The notes: generated by a model from the letters alone, not told the origin. Counted from the stretch's first letter, positions 1-9,290 are shown. The stretch is DNA of 64,000 nt from Paenalcaligenes sp050487225 (GCF_050487225.1 NZ_JBKQGY010000001.1:682001-746000), one strand, 5' to 3'. Translations and numbers: made by a program.

Positions 1-34
1 ACTACAGCCTATAAAGCGTAGTTAAGACTGCACA

Positions 35-63
35 GCCCCTGTCTGTATGGCAGGGGCTTTTTT
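35..63 (+). terminator. Rho-independent terminator of an upstream gene
   Basis: A perfect 7-bp stem (GCCCCTG at 35-41, CAGGGGC at 51-57) with a 9-nt loop is followed by six T. It would end a plus-strand gene lying left of the window. The first 30 bases hold too little to identify that gene. Confidence 0.8.
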
Positions 64-85
64 CTTTACAGCAGGAGTGAGGCCG

Positions 86-985
86 ATGTTTACTGGGCTA
101 ATTTCATTTCCCTTAACCCCGTTGATGAATGACAGTGCTATTGATGTGCCTAGCTTTGAGCGCCTAATGCAGCGCCAAGTGCAGGCTCAAGTCAGCATGA
201 TTACGGTATTAGGCTCTACGGGCAGTTATGCCTATCTGAACCGGGACGAGCGAGCAATGGTGATCAAGCACGCTGTGGCTCATGCTTCCTCTATACCTGT
301 TATGGCTGGTATTGGTTCGGTACGCACTCGTGATGTGTTAACGCTTGCGGAAGATGCCCAGCGCGCTGGGGCAAAAGCTGTATTGATGGCACCAGTGTCG
401 TATCAGAAACTGCAGCCTGATGAGGTGTATGGTTTGTTTGAAATGGTCACGCGTGAGTTGTCGGTGCCATTGTGTGTGTACGATAACCCGGCCACCACGC
501 AGTTTCATTTTAGTGATGAGCTGTTGGTGGCGTTAGCAGCGTTGCCGCAGGTAGCCTCTATCAAAATTCCTGCGCTGACTGGCAGCTTGGATGAGGCTCG
601 CGCACGTGTGCGTGCGCTGAAGGCGCATTTGCCTGCAACGTGTAGTTTGGGTGTGAGTGGTGACCATGCGGCAAGCTTAGGGCTGCAAGCAGGCTGTGAT
701 GGCTGGTATTCAGTATTAGGTGGTTTGCTACCGCAATTGTGCATGCGTTTGCTAGCAGAAGCTAAGCAGCCTAGCGCTGATGGCGAGGCATTATCCGCTG
801 CGATGCAACCATTGTGGGCGTTATTTAAGCAGCACGGTAGTGTGCGTGTGGTGGCGGCTGTTGCAGAGTTACTCGGACTCGTGCAAACACCGTGCTTACC
901 ATTACCGTTGCATAGCTTGCAAGGCGAGGAGCGTGCCAAAGTGGCAGCATGGTTAGCGTCGCTACCAGAAGGCTTTACCCACTGA
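86..985 (+). CDS. Dihydrodipicolinate synthase (DapA) family lyase
   Basis: A class I aldolase/lyase of the DapA/NAL family, about 299 residues, which is normal for the family. Counted from this start, the Schiff-base lysine is K150 (in SIKIP) and the catalytic tyrosine is Y132 (in YDNP). A GSTGS motif stands where DapA has GTTGE, so the substrate is probably not aspartate semialdehyde plus pyruvate; a 2-keto-acid aldolase or dehydratase role is possible. The start was set at 86 because AGGAG lies just upstream. An in-frame ATG at 47 falls inside the loop of the preceding terminator and is unlikely. It converges on the iron transporter operon with a 13-base gap. The family is clear; the substrate cannot be read from sequence. 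Confidence 0.85.
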   Translation: MFTGLISFPLTPLMNDSAIDVPSFERLMQRQVQAQVSMITVLGSTGSYAYLNRDERAMVIKHAVAHASSIPVMAGIGSVRTRDVLTLAEDAQRAGAKAVLMAPVSYQKLQPDEVYGLFEMVTRELSVPLCVYDNPATTQFHFSDELLVALAALPQVASIKIPALTGSLDEARARVRALKAHLPATCSLGVSGDHAASLGLQAGCDGWYSVLGGLLPQLCMRLLAEAKQPSADGEALSAAMQPLWALFKQHGSVRVVAAVAELLGLVQTPCLPLPLHSLQGEERAKVAAWLASLPEGFTH

Positions 986-998
986 TAGCGATGCAGGT

Positions 999-1787
999 TT
1001 ACTCGTCTGACGGGCTACCACGTAAAAAGGCTTGAGCGCGTTGGTGTAGCAGTGCTTCGCGACGAATGAATTCCGACACAAAGCTATTGGCAGGGTTGTG
1101 ATGCAGGTTATAGGCCGTATCCCATTGGGCAATGCGGCCTTCGTGCATAACGCCTATGCGATCAGCAATGGCAAACGCTTCGGCTTGGTTGTGAGTGACC
1201 AATAGTGCAGTTAAGCCTGCTGTTTTTAGAATGTCACGCACCTCAAAGGCCAAGCGTTCACGCGTATCTATATCCAGATTAGAGAAGGGTTCATCCAGTA
1301 GGAGTAGGGCTGGTTCAGGCGCTAGTGCGCGTGCTAGCGCGATGCGTTGTTGTTGCCCACCAGAGAGTTCGTGTGGATACCGCTTGGCATGACTGGCTAA
1401 ATCCACTAATTCCAACATTTCCTCTACACGTTGACGTCGGTACGTTTTCTCAGATTTGCGCAGCCCAAATGCAATATTCTGAGCGACTGTTAGGTGAGGA
1501 AATAGGGCGTAGTCCTGAAACATCATGCCTACATTGCGGTGCTCAGGTAGCACCACCTGTTCGGGTGTGGACAGTGTGATTGCCCCCAAGTGTATGCTGC
1601 CCTGTTGCAAAGGTTCAAAGCCAGCGATGCTACGTAACACGGTGGTCTTACCGCAGCCTGAAGAACCTAGCAAACAGCCTATATGACCCTGGTTTAGCGA
1701 CAAACCTAAATCATCAACTACTGTTTTTCTACCCTCGGGTGCAGGGTAACTAATAGACAAATGTTCTAAACGCAGAAAAGCAGTCAT
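999..1787 (-). CDS. fbpC: Ferric-iron ABC transporter, ATP-binding protein (FbpC type)
   Basis: The ATPase subunit of an importer, 262 residues. Visible motifs are Walker A GSSGCGKTT (about residues 42-50), signature LSGGQQQR, Walker B LLLLDEPF and the switch histidine in VTHNQ. The protein lacks the long C-terminal regulatory domain of the MalK/PotA group, as in shorter FbpC-like ATPases. It is the third gene of a three-gene minus-strand operon, six bases after the permease, and would power Fe(III) import at the inner face of the membrane. Expression is probably governed by the Fur-like box upstream of the binding-protein gene. Assignment to iron rests mainly on that binding protein and box. 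Confidence 0.85.
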   Translation of the reverse strand: MTAFLRLEHLSISYPAPEGRKTVVDDLGLSLNQGHIGCLLGSSGCGKTTVLRSIAGFEPLQQGSIHLGAITLSTPEQVVLPEHRNVGMMFQDYALFPHLTVAQNIAFGLRKSEKTYRRQRVEEMLELVDLASHAKRYPHELSGGQQQRIALARALAPEPALLLLDEPFSNLDIDTRERLAFEVRDILKTAGLTALLVTHNQAEAFAIADRIGVMHEGRIAQWDTAYNLHHNPANSFVSEFIRREALLHQRAQAFLRGSPSDE

Positions 1788-1793
1788 AGTGAT

Positions 1794-3527
1794 TTAGTGA
1801 TTTTTGAATTGTGTACGAGCAAGCAAAATAACAGGCAGCAACCCTGCTACTACAATGGCCAGTGCGGCAATTGCACCTTCTTCATAGGTGCCGCGAGCCG
1901 CTTCGGCATAGAGCCATGTGGCCAGCGTGTCAAAATTCATGGGGCGTAGCAAGAGGGTTGCGGGTAGCTCTTTCATGGCATCCACGAACACAAGCAACGC
2001 GGCAGCGCCTACGGCTGGTCGCAATAATGGTAAATGCACGCGTCGTAAGGTGCCGCTTGCGCTTTCGCCTAATAGTCTAGAGGCTTGTTCTAAGGATGGT
2101 GGGATGCGAGATAAACCGGCCTGTAAACTACCCGCTGAAATCGCTAAAAAACGTATGCTGTATGCAATGATGAGAGCCCCCATGGAGCCCATCAAAATCA
2201 GTTGTTGGGGTGCATCCCATAACTGACCAATACGATTCAGCACACCATCTACAAAGACCAACGGGCCAAGTAAGCCAATGGCTAATACTGTACCTGGAAT
2301 GGCATACCCTATAGATGCTATACCCGCCAGCATAGTAGGCAATGCGCGTCCCCCTTGTTGGTGATGGTTTCCTCGTGCAGACCATGCCAAGACTAGCCCA
2401 GCCACTAAAGTGACGATGGTGGCAATCAGCGCCAAGCTCAAGGTATTCCATGCGCTGCTGAGTAATTGGGCGGATACTGTGCCATTCAAATTCAAATATT
2501 TAACGCTGGCATTGATAAGGTATAACGCTGGCGCTACAAAGCCAATCACAATAGGTGTCCAGGTTAAGGAGCATGCAATGAGTGCAGATACACCTTTAAG
2601 GGCTTGGGGGCGTACTGGATGTGAGCGTTGATTGCTGCTATAGCGCTGATGGCGACGACCTAAGCGTTCAATCCAAATCAGGCTTACCACCATGACCAAC
2701 ATCGTCAGGGCAATTTGTGCGGCACCAGCCAAGTTAGAGCGTGTGACCCATGTAGAGTAAATGGAAACCGTCAGCGTTTGTATGCCTAGGAACTCAGATG
2801 CGCCTATGTCGTTTAAGGTTTCCAACAACGTTAGGCTTAGGCCTACGGCAATGGCTGGTCTCGCCATAGGCAGTGCGACACGGAAAAATACAGATCTACG
2901 GCTTTCACCCAAAATGCGGGCGGCTTCAATCAAACTAGCGGCCTGGGTGGCAAACATGGCACGAGTGCTCAAATACACATACGGGTAGAGCACAAAGCCT
3001 AGCAAGAAGATGGCACCGGGCAGTGAACGCAAATCGGGTAAACGGAATTGCCTAGGGCTGGTGTAGCCGAGGATGTCGCGAATAAAGCCTTGAACAGGGC
3101 CTATAGGGTGCAGTAAGTCTAAGTAAGCAAAGGCGACTATATAGGTAGGAACGGCCAGTGGCAGTAAGAGCGCCCACGACACAATGCGTCGGCCAGGAAA
3201 CTCGTAGGCGGTAATCAGCCATGCGGCTCCTACACCTAAGCAACCTGCTAGCACGGCAACGCCCGCTAACAGCAATACAGTATTAAGAAAGGCGCCGGGT
3301 AGCACGTAGTCAATCAAGTGTACCCAGTGATCAACGGCACCAAAGGATTCCCAGAACAGCATGCCCACGGGAGCAATCACAATCAGGGCAATTAGAAGGG
3401 AAACCAGCAGCCAACTGTTCTTTTGGAAAAACATAGGTAGTGAGGAGCGAGCCTCAACAGGCCGCTGGCCAGCAGCGATAGCCTGTTGAGTGTACTTAAG
3501 CTTTGTTGTTTTAGTTGTTGAAGCCAA
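1794..3527 (-). CDS. fbpB: Ferric-iron ABC transporter, fused permease (FbpB type)
   Basis: A 577-residue inner-membrane permease made of two homologous halves, each with about six membrane segments and a binding-protein-dependent transport loop. One loop lies near residue 200 (EAARILGESRRSVFFRVALP) and the other near residue 490 (EQASRLLGESASGTLRRVHL). Such fused two-domain permeases are typical of FbpB/SfuB/HitB iron transporters. The TTG start used here overlaps the end of the binding-protein gene by 17 bases; a later ATG at 3437 is an alternative with a poor ribosome site. Translational coupling to the binding protein is likely. It forms the channel for Fe(III) with FbpC. Confidence 0.85.
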   Translation of the reverse strand: MASTTKTTKLKYTQQAIAAGQRPVEARSSLPMFFQKNSWLLVSLLIALIVIAPVGMLFWESFGAVDHWVHLIDYVLPGAFLNTVLLLAGVAVLAGCLGVGAAWLITAYEFPGRRIVSWALLLPLAVPTYIVAFAYLDLLHPIGPVQGFIRDILGYTSPRQFRLPDLRSLPGAIFLLGFVLYPYVYLSTRAMFATQAASLIEAARILGESRRSVFFRVALPMARPAIAVGLSLTLLETLNDIGASEFLGIQTLTVSIYSTWVTRSNLAGAAQIALTMLVMVVSLIWIERLGRRHQRYSSNQRSHPVRPQALKGVSALIACSLTWTPIVIGFVAPALYLINASVKYLNLNGTVSAQLLSSAWNTLSLALIATIVTLVAGLVLAWSARGNHHQQGGRALPTMLAGIASIGYAIPGTVLAIGLLGPLVFVDGVLNRIGQLWDAPQQLILMGSMGALIIAYSIRFLAISAGSLQAGLSRIPPSLEQASRLLGESASGTLRRVHLPLLRPAVGAAALLVFVDAMKELPATLLLRPMNFDTLATWLYAEAARGTYEEGAIAALAIVVAGLLPVILLARTQFKNH

Positions 3528-4548
3528 CTTTATCTACCAGTTCACTAGCCTCTTTGCGGTGTTTCGCAATTTCGGTCAGTGGCAGTGGGTCTATCACTAG
3601 TTCACCAAAACTCGCCACCACGGGGTCAAGCTCTACGCCAGCTTTCACAGGGTATTCGTAGTTTGCTTTGGCATACAAGCTTTGGGCAGAGTCAGAAACC
3701 AGATATTCCAATAACTTTACTGCATTGTCTTTGTTGGGAGAGTGCTTGGCAACGGCAGCGCCAGAGATATTAACGTGTGTACCGCTACTGTCAGAGTTGG
3801 CGAAGGTAGGACGAATGACCTTAATGGCTTCACCCCAAGCGTAGTCATCAGTGCCAGGTGCGGCATTTTTCATGCGGCCTACGTAGTACGCGTTCGCAAT
3901 CCCTACGTCGCAAATACCACCCAAAATGTCGCGCGCGACATCGCGGTCACCACCAGCAGCTTTACGTGCGAGGTTCTGTTTTACGCCTTGTAGCCATGTT
4001 TCAGTAGCTTCTACACCGTCGTGTGCGATTTTGGCCGCGATTAATGCGGTGTTGTAGGGGTGTTGACCAGAGCGAATGCAGACTTTGCCTTTGAACTCTG
4101 GGTTGGCGAAATCCTCGTAAGTCAACGAGGTGATGTCTTCCATGTCTTTAGCAACGTAAGCGACACGATCACGTAAAGACAAGGTGAACCATTGGTTGTC
4201 TGTACCACGTAGGTTCTCAGGAATAGCGGTTTGCAATGTAGAGGACTCTACGGGTTGAGTCACGCCAGCCTCTACCAGATCAAGTAGGTTGCCAATATCG
4301 ACGGTCATGAGCAGGTCAGCAGGGGATTTGTCGCCCTCAGTGCGTACGCGTTCAATTAGGCCATCTTTCACAAACACGGTGTTGACCTTGATATTGCTTT
4401 CGTTAGTGAAAGCTTCAAGTATAGGCAGTATTAATTGTGGTTCACGTGTGGTGTAAAGATTCACTTCTTCAGCGGCATACGCGTTGACAGCCATGCTGCT
4501 AAAAACTAGACCAGCCAAAATGGAGAGACGATTACGTGCAAAACGCAT
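3511..4548 (-). CDS. fbpA: Periplasmic Fe(III)-binding protein (FbpA/FutA type)
   Basis: The periplasmic receptor for the adjacent ABC transporter. It starts with a signal peptide that probably ends at AYA. The fold motifs LYTTREPQ and KVCIRSGQHPYN and the twin tyrosines Y221-Y222 (in ANAYYVGRM) match the iron ligands of FbpA/FutA proteins, which bind unchelated ferric iron. The ATG at 4548 was chosen over longer starts because GGAG lies eight bases upstream (minus strand) and it gives a clean signal peptide. The longer reading frame runs through the Fur-like box. It is the first gene of the fbpABC operon and probably iron-repressed. Length (345 residues) is normal. Confidence 0.9.
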   Translation of the reverse strand: MRFARNRLSILAGLVFSSMAVNAYAAEEVNLYTTREPQLILPILEAFTNESNIKVNTVFVKDGLIERVRTEGDKSPADLLMTVDIGNLLDLVEAGVTQPVESSTLQTAIPENLRGTDNQWFTLSLRDRVAYVAKDMEDITSLTYEDFANPEFKGKVCIRSGQHPYNTALIAAKIAHDGVEATETWLQGVKQNLARKAAGGDRDVARDILGGICDVGIANAYYVGRMKNAAPGTDDYAWGEAIKVIRPTFANSDSSGTHVNISGAAVAKHSPNKDNAVKLLEYLVSDSAQSLYAKANYEYPVKAGVELDPVVASFGELVIDPLPLTEIAKHRKEASELVDKVGFNN

Positions 4549-4581
4549 AGTGGGGCTCCTACCTGAGTGAGGAATTTTCAT

Positions 4582-4600
4582 CGAAATAACAATCATTATT
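4582..4600. promoter_or_regulatory. Candidate Fur box upstream of fbpA
   Basis: Thirteen of 19 positions match the Fur consensus GATAATGATAATCATTATC, with an unbroken AATCATTAT core. It lies 34-52 bases upstream of the fbpA start on the minus strand, the expected place for iron repression of the transporter. Confidence 0.65.
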
Positions 4601-4617
4601 GATTGCTGCGATTGCAC

Positions 4618-4892
4618 CTTAACAGACTGCGCTAAGACTCACAACAAATGACGTATATATATGAATTAATTGATGAAAACTTCACGAACCATACAGTAGG
4701 TAGAGCAGGGAAGTGTGTGGCTTTTGATGCAGATCAGTAGGCCGTACGCACATATCTGCGATCATGGGTAAACCCAGTTTTGCATAAGGATATCAGGATT
4801 TACACTATAAAACGCGCTAAACTGATGCGGTAAATCACTTTATCCTGTCCTGCTGAGGCTGGCAGATTCCTTACATACTCTGAAACTGATAC
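4618..4892. other. Divergent intergenic region between fbpA and fpr
   Basis: Together with the fbpA leader this makes 344 bases without a gene. Apart from the Fur-like box I see only a short alternating AT tract near 4653-4664. No second Fur box, hairpin terminator or small ORF stands out. It must hold the fpr promoter. Confidence 0.5.
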
Positions 4893-5669
4893 ATGGCTGC
4901 TTTTAATACTGAAAAAGTCCTGAGCGTGCATCACTGGAATGACACGCTTTTTTCATTCACTACAACGCGCGATCAGGCCCTACGTTTTACCAACGGACAC
5001 TTTGTCATGATTGGTTTGGAAGTAGAAGGTAAGCCACTGATGCGTGCTTACAGTATCGCTAGTGCGAACTATGAAGAAAACCTCGAGTTTCTGAGCATTA
5101 AAGTACAAAATGGTCCGTTGACCTCTAGGTTGCAGCACTTGCAAGTGGGTGACTCCATTCTGGTTAGCCGCAAACCCGTTGGTACCTTGGTTGTAGATGA
5201 CCTGCGAGATGGCCGCAATTTGTATTTGTTGGGCACAGGCACCGGTTTGGCTCCGTTCATGAGCATCATCAAAGATCCCGATACATACGAACGTTTCGAG
5301 AAAGTGATCTTGGTGCATGGTGTACGTTTTGTCAGTGAGTTGGCGTATGCTGATTTCATTGAAAAAGAATTGCCAAACAATGAGTTCTTCGGTGAGTTGA
5401 TTCGCGAAAAACTGTTGTACTACCCAACAGTTACGCGTGAACCGTACCGCAACGAAGGCCGTATTACCTCGGTCATTGAATCTGGCAAAATCTTCACTGA
5501 TTTAGGTATAGACGCCTTGGATCCTGAGAAAGATCGCGTCATGTTGTGCGGTAGCCCAGCCATGCTGGAAGACCTAAGCAATATGCTGGATGCACGTGGG
5601 TTCAAAGTTTCTCCAGGGGTAGGTCAGCCTGGCGATTACGTAATTGAACGTGCGTTTGTAGAGAAATAA
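4893..5669 (+). CDS. fpr: Ferredoxin-NADP(+) reductase
   Basis: A 258-residue FAD enzyme that exchanges electrons between NADPH and ferredoxin or flavodoxin. Visible are the FAD-binding RAYSIAS motif (about residues 51-57), the nucleotide-binding GTGTGLAPF (about 113-121), LCGSPAM near residue 220 and the C-terminal FVEK expected in the bacterial subclass. Length fits the bacterial Fpr family. It stands alone between the iron operon and ridA. In related bacteria fpr is often tied to oxidative stress or iron release, which suits the oxyR/dps neighbourhood; that link is inferred. The start has no strong ribosome site, but the protein begins where the family does. Confidence 0.92.
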   Translation: MAAFNTEKVLSVHHWNDTLFSFTTTRDQALRFTNGHFVMIGLEVEGKPLMRAYSIASANYEENLEFLSIKVQNGPLTSRLQHLQVGDSILVSRKPVGTLVVDDLRDGRNLYLLGTGTGLAPFMSIIKDPDTYERFEKVILVHGVRFVSELAYADFIEKELPNNEFFGELIREKLLYYPTVTREPYRNEGRITSVIESGKIFTDLGIDALDPEKDRVMLCGSPAMLEDLSNMLDARGFKVSPGVGQPGDYVIERAFVEK

Positions 5670-5756
5670 CAGACTACGTTTGTGCGCAAAGGGCTTGTGT
5701 AGCCTTTTGCGGCACGATTAGAATGGTGCGGTTTTCAGCATTTATATAACGTACCC

Positions 5757-6143
5757 ATGATTAAAGATATTATCCAGACAAGTGCTGCACCTGCAGCAGT
5801 AGGCCCTTATTCTCAAGCCGTAGCGGTACAAGGCAGCAAAACAGTTTATCTGTCAGGCCAGATTGGTCTGAGCCCAACGACTGGCGAATTGGTTTCTGAC
5901 AACTTTGAAGCGCAAGCACGTCAGTGTTTTGACAACATGGAAGCTGTCATTAAAGAGGCGGGCGGTACGCTGGAAAATATTGCCAAATTAACGCTATATC
6001 TAACAGACCTGAGCAAGTTCGCTACTGTGAACGCCATCATGGCTGATGTGATTCCTCAGCCTTTTCCAGCACGTTCTACGCTGGGTGTGGCAAGCCTGCC
6101 TAAAGGTGCTCAGGTTGAAGTAGAGGCCATTCTGGTTCTCTAA
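5757..6143 (+). CDS. ridA: RidA family reactive-imine deaminase
   Basis: A 128-residue RidA/YjgF protein. These trimeric enzymes hydrolyse reactive 2-aminoacrylate and other enamines or imines made by PLP enzymes, protecting those enzymes. The motif PARSTLGVASLPKGAQVEVE near the C terminus holds the carboxylate-binding arginine and the catalytic glutamate of the active subfamily, and YLSGQIGL is also conserved. It is followed after five bases by recG and is probably cotranscribed with it. Identification is firm; the physiological substrate is inferred from the family. Confidence 0.93.
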   Translation: MIKDIIQTSAAPAAVGPYSQAVAVQGSKTVYLSGQIGLSPTTGELVSDNFEAQARQCFDNMEAVIKEAGGTLENIAKLTLYLTDLSKFATVNAIMADVIPQPFPARSTLGVASLPKGAQVEVEAILVL

Positions 6144-6148
6144 TCGCT

Positions 6149-8227
6149 ATGGCATCTGCATCATCCTCACGGCCCAGCAAGGGCCGCGCAGATGCCGCGG
6201 CAACCACACTGGCACGAAAATTCAGCCAACTGGGCTTGGAAACCGATGCCGATTTCGTCGTGCATCTACCGTTGCGCTACGAAGATGAAACCGCTGTTCA
6301 CGCCATTGCAGACGCCAGATCTGGCCTAGCTCAGCAATTCGAAGGCGAGGTGGTTGAACAAATTATTACCCAGCGCCCACGTAAACAGCTGCAAGTGATT
6401 TTGCAAGACGAGAGCGGCAGAATTACATTACGCTGGCTGCATTTTTATCCCTCACAACTTAAACAATTGGCAGAAGGCCAACGTGTACGTGTGCGTGGCG
6501 AAGTGCGCCGTGGCTTTCATGGGTTAGAGCTAGTACACCCTAAGGTGACGCGTCCTGATCAGGGTTTGTCTGATACCTTGACGCCGGTGTATCCCGCCAG
6601 TGACGGATTACGTCAACAGCAAATACTGAATCGTATTAACCAAGCCTTAGAGCGCTTACCGTTAAAAGACACGTTGCCAGAGGTGCTGCGCGAGCAATTT
6701 GAGCTGCCTGATTTCGCCCAGTCTTTGCGTTTGCTGCATCACCCTCCGCGTGATGTGGATGCTTATGCGTTGATGCAGAAAACGCACCCAGCCTGGCAAC
6801 GTATTAAGTTTGATGAGCTGTTGGCTCAGCAATTGAGCTTGGCTGCGGCCAGGGCAGCGCGACGTAAACAGAAATCGTGGCCGTTAAAAAAGAAAAAGGG
6901 TCAATTGGAGAAACGCTTACGTGAGCGATTGGGGTTTCATTTAACCAATGCGCAAGAGCGTGTGGTGGCTGAAATAGCCGAGGACTTAAGCTTCTCACAC
7001 CCTATGCATCGTCTCTTACAAGGGGATGTGGGGAGTGGCAAAACCGTGGTGGCCGCCATGGCGGCGGCGCAAGCCATTGAAAGTGGTTACCAAGTGGCGT
7101 TGATGGCGCCTACCGAATTATTAGCTGAACAGCACTACCAGAAAATGCAGCAGTGGTTTGAACCACTAGGTATAGAGGTAGGCTGGTTAAGTGGCAGCCA
7201 AACGGCTAAGCAACGTGCGCCTGTATTAGCGGGCGTATTGAGTGGTAGTTGTGCCTTGGTGGTGGGTACACAGGCGTTAATCCAAGAAGGCGTAGAATTT
7301 CATAAGCTAGGGCTGGTGATCTTGGATGAACAGCATAGGTTTGGCGTGGGTCAACGGTTGAGCTTAAGTCGCAAAGGTGAGCAAGGTGAACAACAGGCTC
7401 GTACCATTCCTCATCAACTGAATATGAGTGCCACCCCCATACCACGCACCTTGGCCATGAGTTTTCTTGCTGATCTAGATGTCTCAGTGATTGATGAACT
7501 ACCGGCAGGGCGTACACCCGTAATCACTAAGCTCTTATCTGAGCATAGACGCGAAGAGGTGATCGCGCATATTTATGCGCAAATCCAAGAGGGTAGGCAG
7601 GTGTACTGGGTATGCCCTTTGGTAGAAGAAAGTGAAGCTCTGCAACTGCAAACTGCTGTAGACACCTACCAGCATCTGGCTGAACAGTTACCTGGCGTAA
7701 AAGTAGGGTTGTTGCACGGCAAGTTGCCCACCCAAGAGAAAGCCCACATTATGGAAGCGTTCCGTGCGGGTGAGGTGCAGGTGTTGGTGGCTACCACGGT
7801 TATTGAAGTAGGCGTGGATGTGCCTAACGCTAATTTGATGGTGATAGAGCATGCCGAACGATTTGGGTTGGCGCAGCTACACCAGTTGCGTGGGCGAGTA
7901 GGGCGAGGCTCACACCAAGCGGTATGCGTGTTGCTGTATCAACAGCCGCTGTCGGCCATTGCTCGTGAGCGTTTGAAGGCAATGTACGAGAGCACCGACG
8001 GTTTTGAAATTGCGCGTCGTGATTTGTCATTGCGAGGCCCTGGCGAGTTTCTAGGGGTGCGCCAGTCTGGGCAGGCATTATTGCGTTTTGCCAGTTTAGA
8101 TAGTGATGAGTATATGATTGAGCAAGCGCAGGAATGTGCTGTTTTGTTGCGAGAACACTATCCTGAGCATGCTCATGCGCATGTACAGCGCTGGCTCAAA
8201 GGACGTGAAGAATTTTTGCGTACCTGA
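6149..8227 (+). CDS. recG: ATP-dependent DNA helicase RecG
   Basis: A 692-residue superfamily 2 helicase that remodels stalled replication forks and Holliday junctions. It has an N-terminal wedge/OB domain (about residues 50-150), Walker A GDVGSGKT, the DEQH box in VILDEQHRFGVGQR, motif III SATPIPRT and motif VI QLRGRVGRG, then the RecG C-terminal region. The length is typical. It starts five bases after ridA without a clear ribosome site, so translation may be coupled. The oxyR gene follows after 35 bases, a linkage seen in many beta- and gammaproteobacteria. Confidence 0.95.
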   Translation: MASASSSRPSKGRADAAATTLARKFSQLGLETDADFVVHLPLRYEDETAVHAIADARSGLAQQFEGEVVEQIITQRPRKQLQVILQDESGRITLRWLHFYPSQLKQLAEGQRVRVRGEVRRGFHGLELVHPKVTRPDQGLSDTLTPVYPASDGLRQQQILNRINQALERLPLKDTLPEVLREQFELPDFAQSLRLLHHPPRDVDAYALMQKTHPAWQRIKFDELLAQQLSLAAARAARRKQKSWPLKKKKGQLEKRLRERLGFHLTNAQERVVAEIAEDLSFSHPMHRLLQGDVGSGKTVVAAMAAAQAIESGYQVALMAPTELLAEQHYQKMQQWFEPLGIEVGWLSGSQTAKQRAPVLAGVLSGSCALVVGTQALIQEGVEFHKLGLVILDEQHRFGVGQRLSLSRKGEQGEQQARTIPHQLNMSATPIPRTLAMSFLADLDVSVIDELPAGRTPVITKLLSEHRREEVIAHIYAQIQEGRQVYWVCPLVEESEALQLQTAVDTYQHLAEQLPGVKVGLLHGKLPTQEKAHIMEAFRAGEVQVLVATTVIEVGVDVPNANLMVIEHAERFGLAQLHQLRGRVGRGSHQAVCVLLYQQPLSAIARERLKAMYESTDGFEIARRDLSLRGPGEFLGVRQSGQALLRFASLDSDEYMIEQAQECAVLLREHYPEHAHAHVQRWLKGREEFLRT

Positions 8228-8262
8228 TATAACTGTTGGGATACGCTATCTAAGGGCTGAAC

Positions 8263-9228
8263 ATGACACTGACTGAGTTGAAATACATTGTGGCGGTTGC
8301 GCGAGAACGCCACTTTGGCCGGGCGGCAGAAGCTTGTTTTGTAAGCCAGCCTACCTTATCGGTAGCCATTAAAAAGCTAGAGGAAGAGCTGGGCATCGTG
8401 ATCTTCGAGCGAGGTGGGCCTGAAATAGGTATCACTCCCATAGGGTTGCGTATTATTGAGCAGGCTCAGCGCGTATTGGAAGAGGGCGCCAAGGTGCAAG
8501 AAATTGCACGTCAAGGTAATGATCCGTTAGCAGGGCCATTGCGCGTGGGTATTATTTATACGGTAGCGCCGTATCTATTACCCAAACTTGTGCCGGAACA
8601 AATACGCCAAACACCACAAATGCCGTTGTTGCTGCAAGAAAATTTCACCGTGAAATTAATTGAGCTGCTTAAGCAGGGCGAAGTGGACTGCGCTATTGTG
8701 GCTTTGCCTATTCCTGACACAGGCTTCATGGTGCGTGATCTGTACGACGAGCCCTTTGTGGTGGCTGTACCCAGCACCCATGCTTGGGCGGATAAAGAAG
8801 CGATTGACCCTGAGGCGTTAAAAAGCGAAACCATGCTGCTTTTGGGGGCGGGGCATTGTTTTAGAGATCAGGTCTTGGGCGTATGCCCCGAGCTATCACG
8901 CTTTTCAGCAAGTAGCGAAGGCATACAGCGCACCTTTGAAGGCTCATCGTTAGAGACTATCCGCCATATGGTGGCTACAGGTATAGGCGTAACGGTAATG
9001 CCATCTAGTGCGCTAGCAGCGCCTGGCCAAGAAGGTGCTTTGCTGCGCTACATTCCTTTCACCAACCCCGCTCCAGATAGACGTATTGCCTTAATCTGGC
9101 GTAAAAGCTTTCCCCGTACCGAAGCGATTAACGCATTAACTAAAGCCATCATGAATTGCGGCTTGGAAAATGTTAATTTTTTGTTAGATAAAAGCGTTAT
9201 TTACAGTAATCTTGACGGATTACAGTAA
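8263..9228 (+). CDS. oxyR: Hydrogen-peroxide sensor and LysR-type regulator OxyR
   Basis: A 321-residue LysR regulator with an N-terminal winged helix-turn-helix (FGRAAEACFVSQPTLSVAIK). The two redox cysteines fall exactly at C199 and C208 (GHCF and GVCP), the numbering of E. coli OxyR. Peroxide forms a disulfide between them and switches the protein to an activator of catalase, peroxidase and dps genes. It lies between recG and dps, and dps is a known OxyR target in other bacteria. Its stop codon sits inside an inverted repeat at 9200-9229. Identification is firm. Confidence 0.95.
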   Translation: MTLTELKYIVAVARERHFGRAAEACFVSQPTLSVAIKKLEEELGIVIFERGGPEIGITPIGLRIIEQAQRVLEEGAKVQEIARQGNDPLAGPLRVGIIYTVAPYLLPKLVPEQIRQTPQMPLLLQENFTVKLIELLKQGEVDCAIVALPIPDTGFMVRDLYDEPFVVAVPSTHAWADKEAIDPEALKSETMLLLGAGHCFRDQVLGVCPELSRFSASSEGIQRTFEGSSLETIRHMVATGIGVTVMPSSALAAPGQEGALLRYIPFTNPAPDRRIALIWRKSFPRTEAINALTKAIMNCGLENVNFLLDKSVIYSNLDGLQ

Positions 9229-9229
9229 A
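9200..9229. promoter_or_regulatory. Inverted repeat spanning the oxyR stop, upstream of dps
   Basis: Arms of 12 bases (TTTACAGTAATC at 9200-9211, GATTACAGTAAA at 9218-9229) pair at 11 of 12 positions around a 6-base spacer. The same 9-mer TTACAGTAA also occurs as a direct repeat. No T-run follows, so it looks more like an operator for dps than a terminator. Confidence 0.4.
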
Positions 9230-9290
9230 CTGTTTGACTTGAAATACAAGGTTCGTAGGTTCTATTTAGTCCAACCTCAAGGAGCGATGT

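Noticed and set aside
47..85. Longer N terminus of the DapA-family gene starting at ATG 47
   Set aside because: The codon lies in the loop of a terminator hairpin and has no ribosome site, while ATG 86 has AGGAG upstream and fits the family.
4549..4617. N-terminal extension of fbpA
   Set aside because: It runs through the Fur-like box and would bury the signal peptide; ATG 4548 has a good ribosome site.
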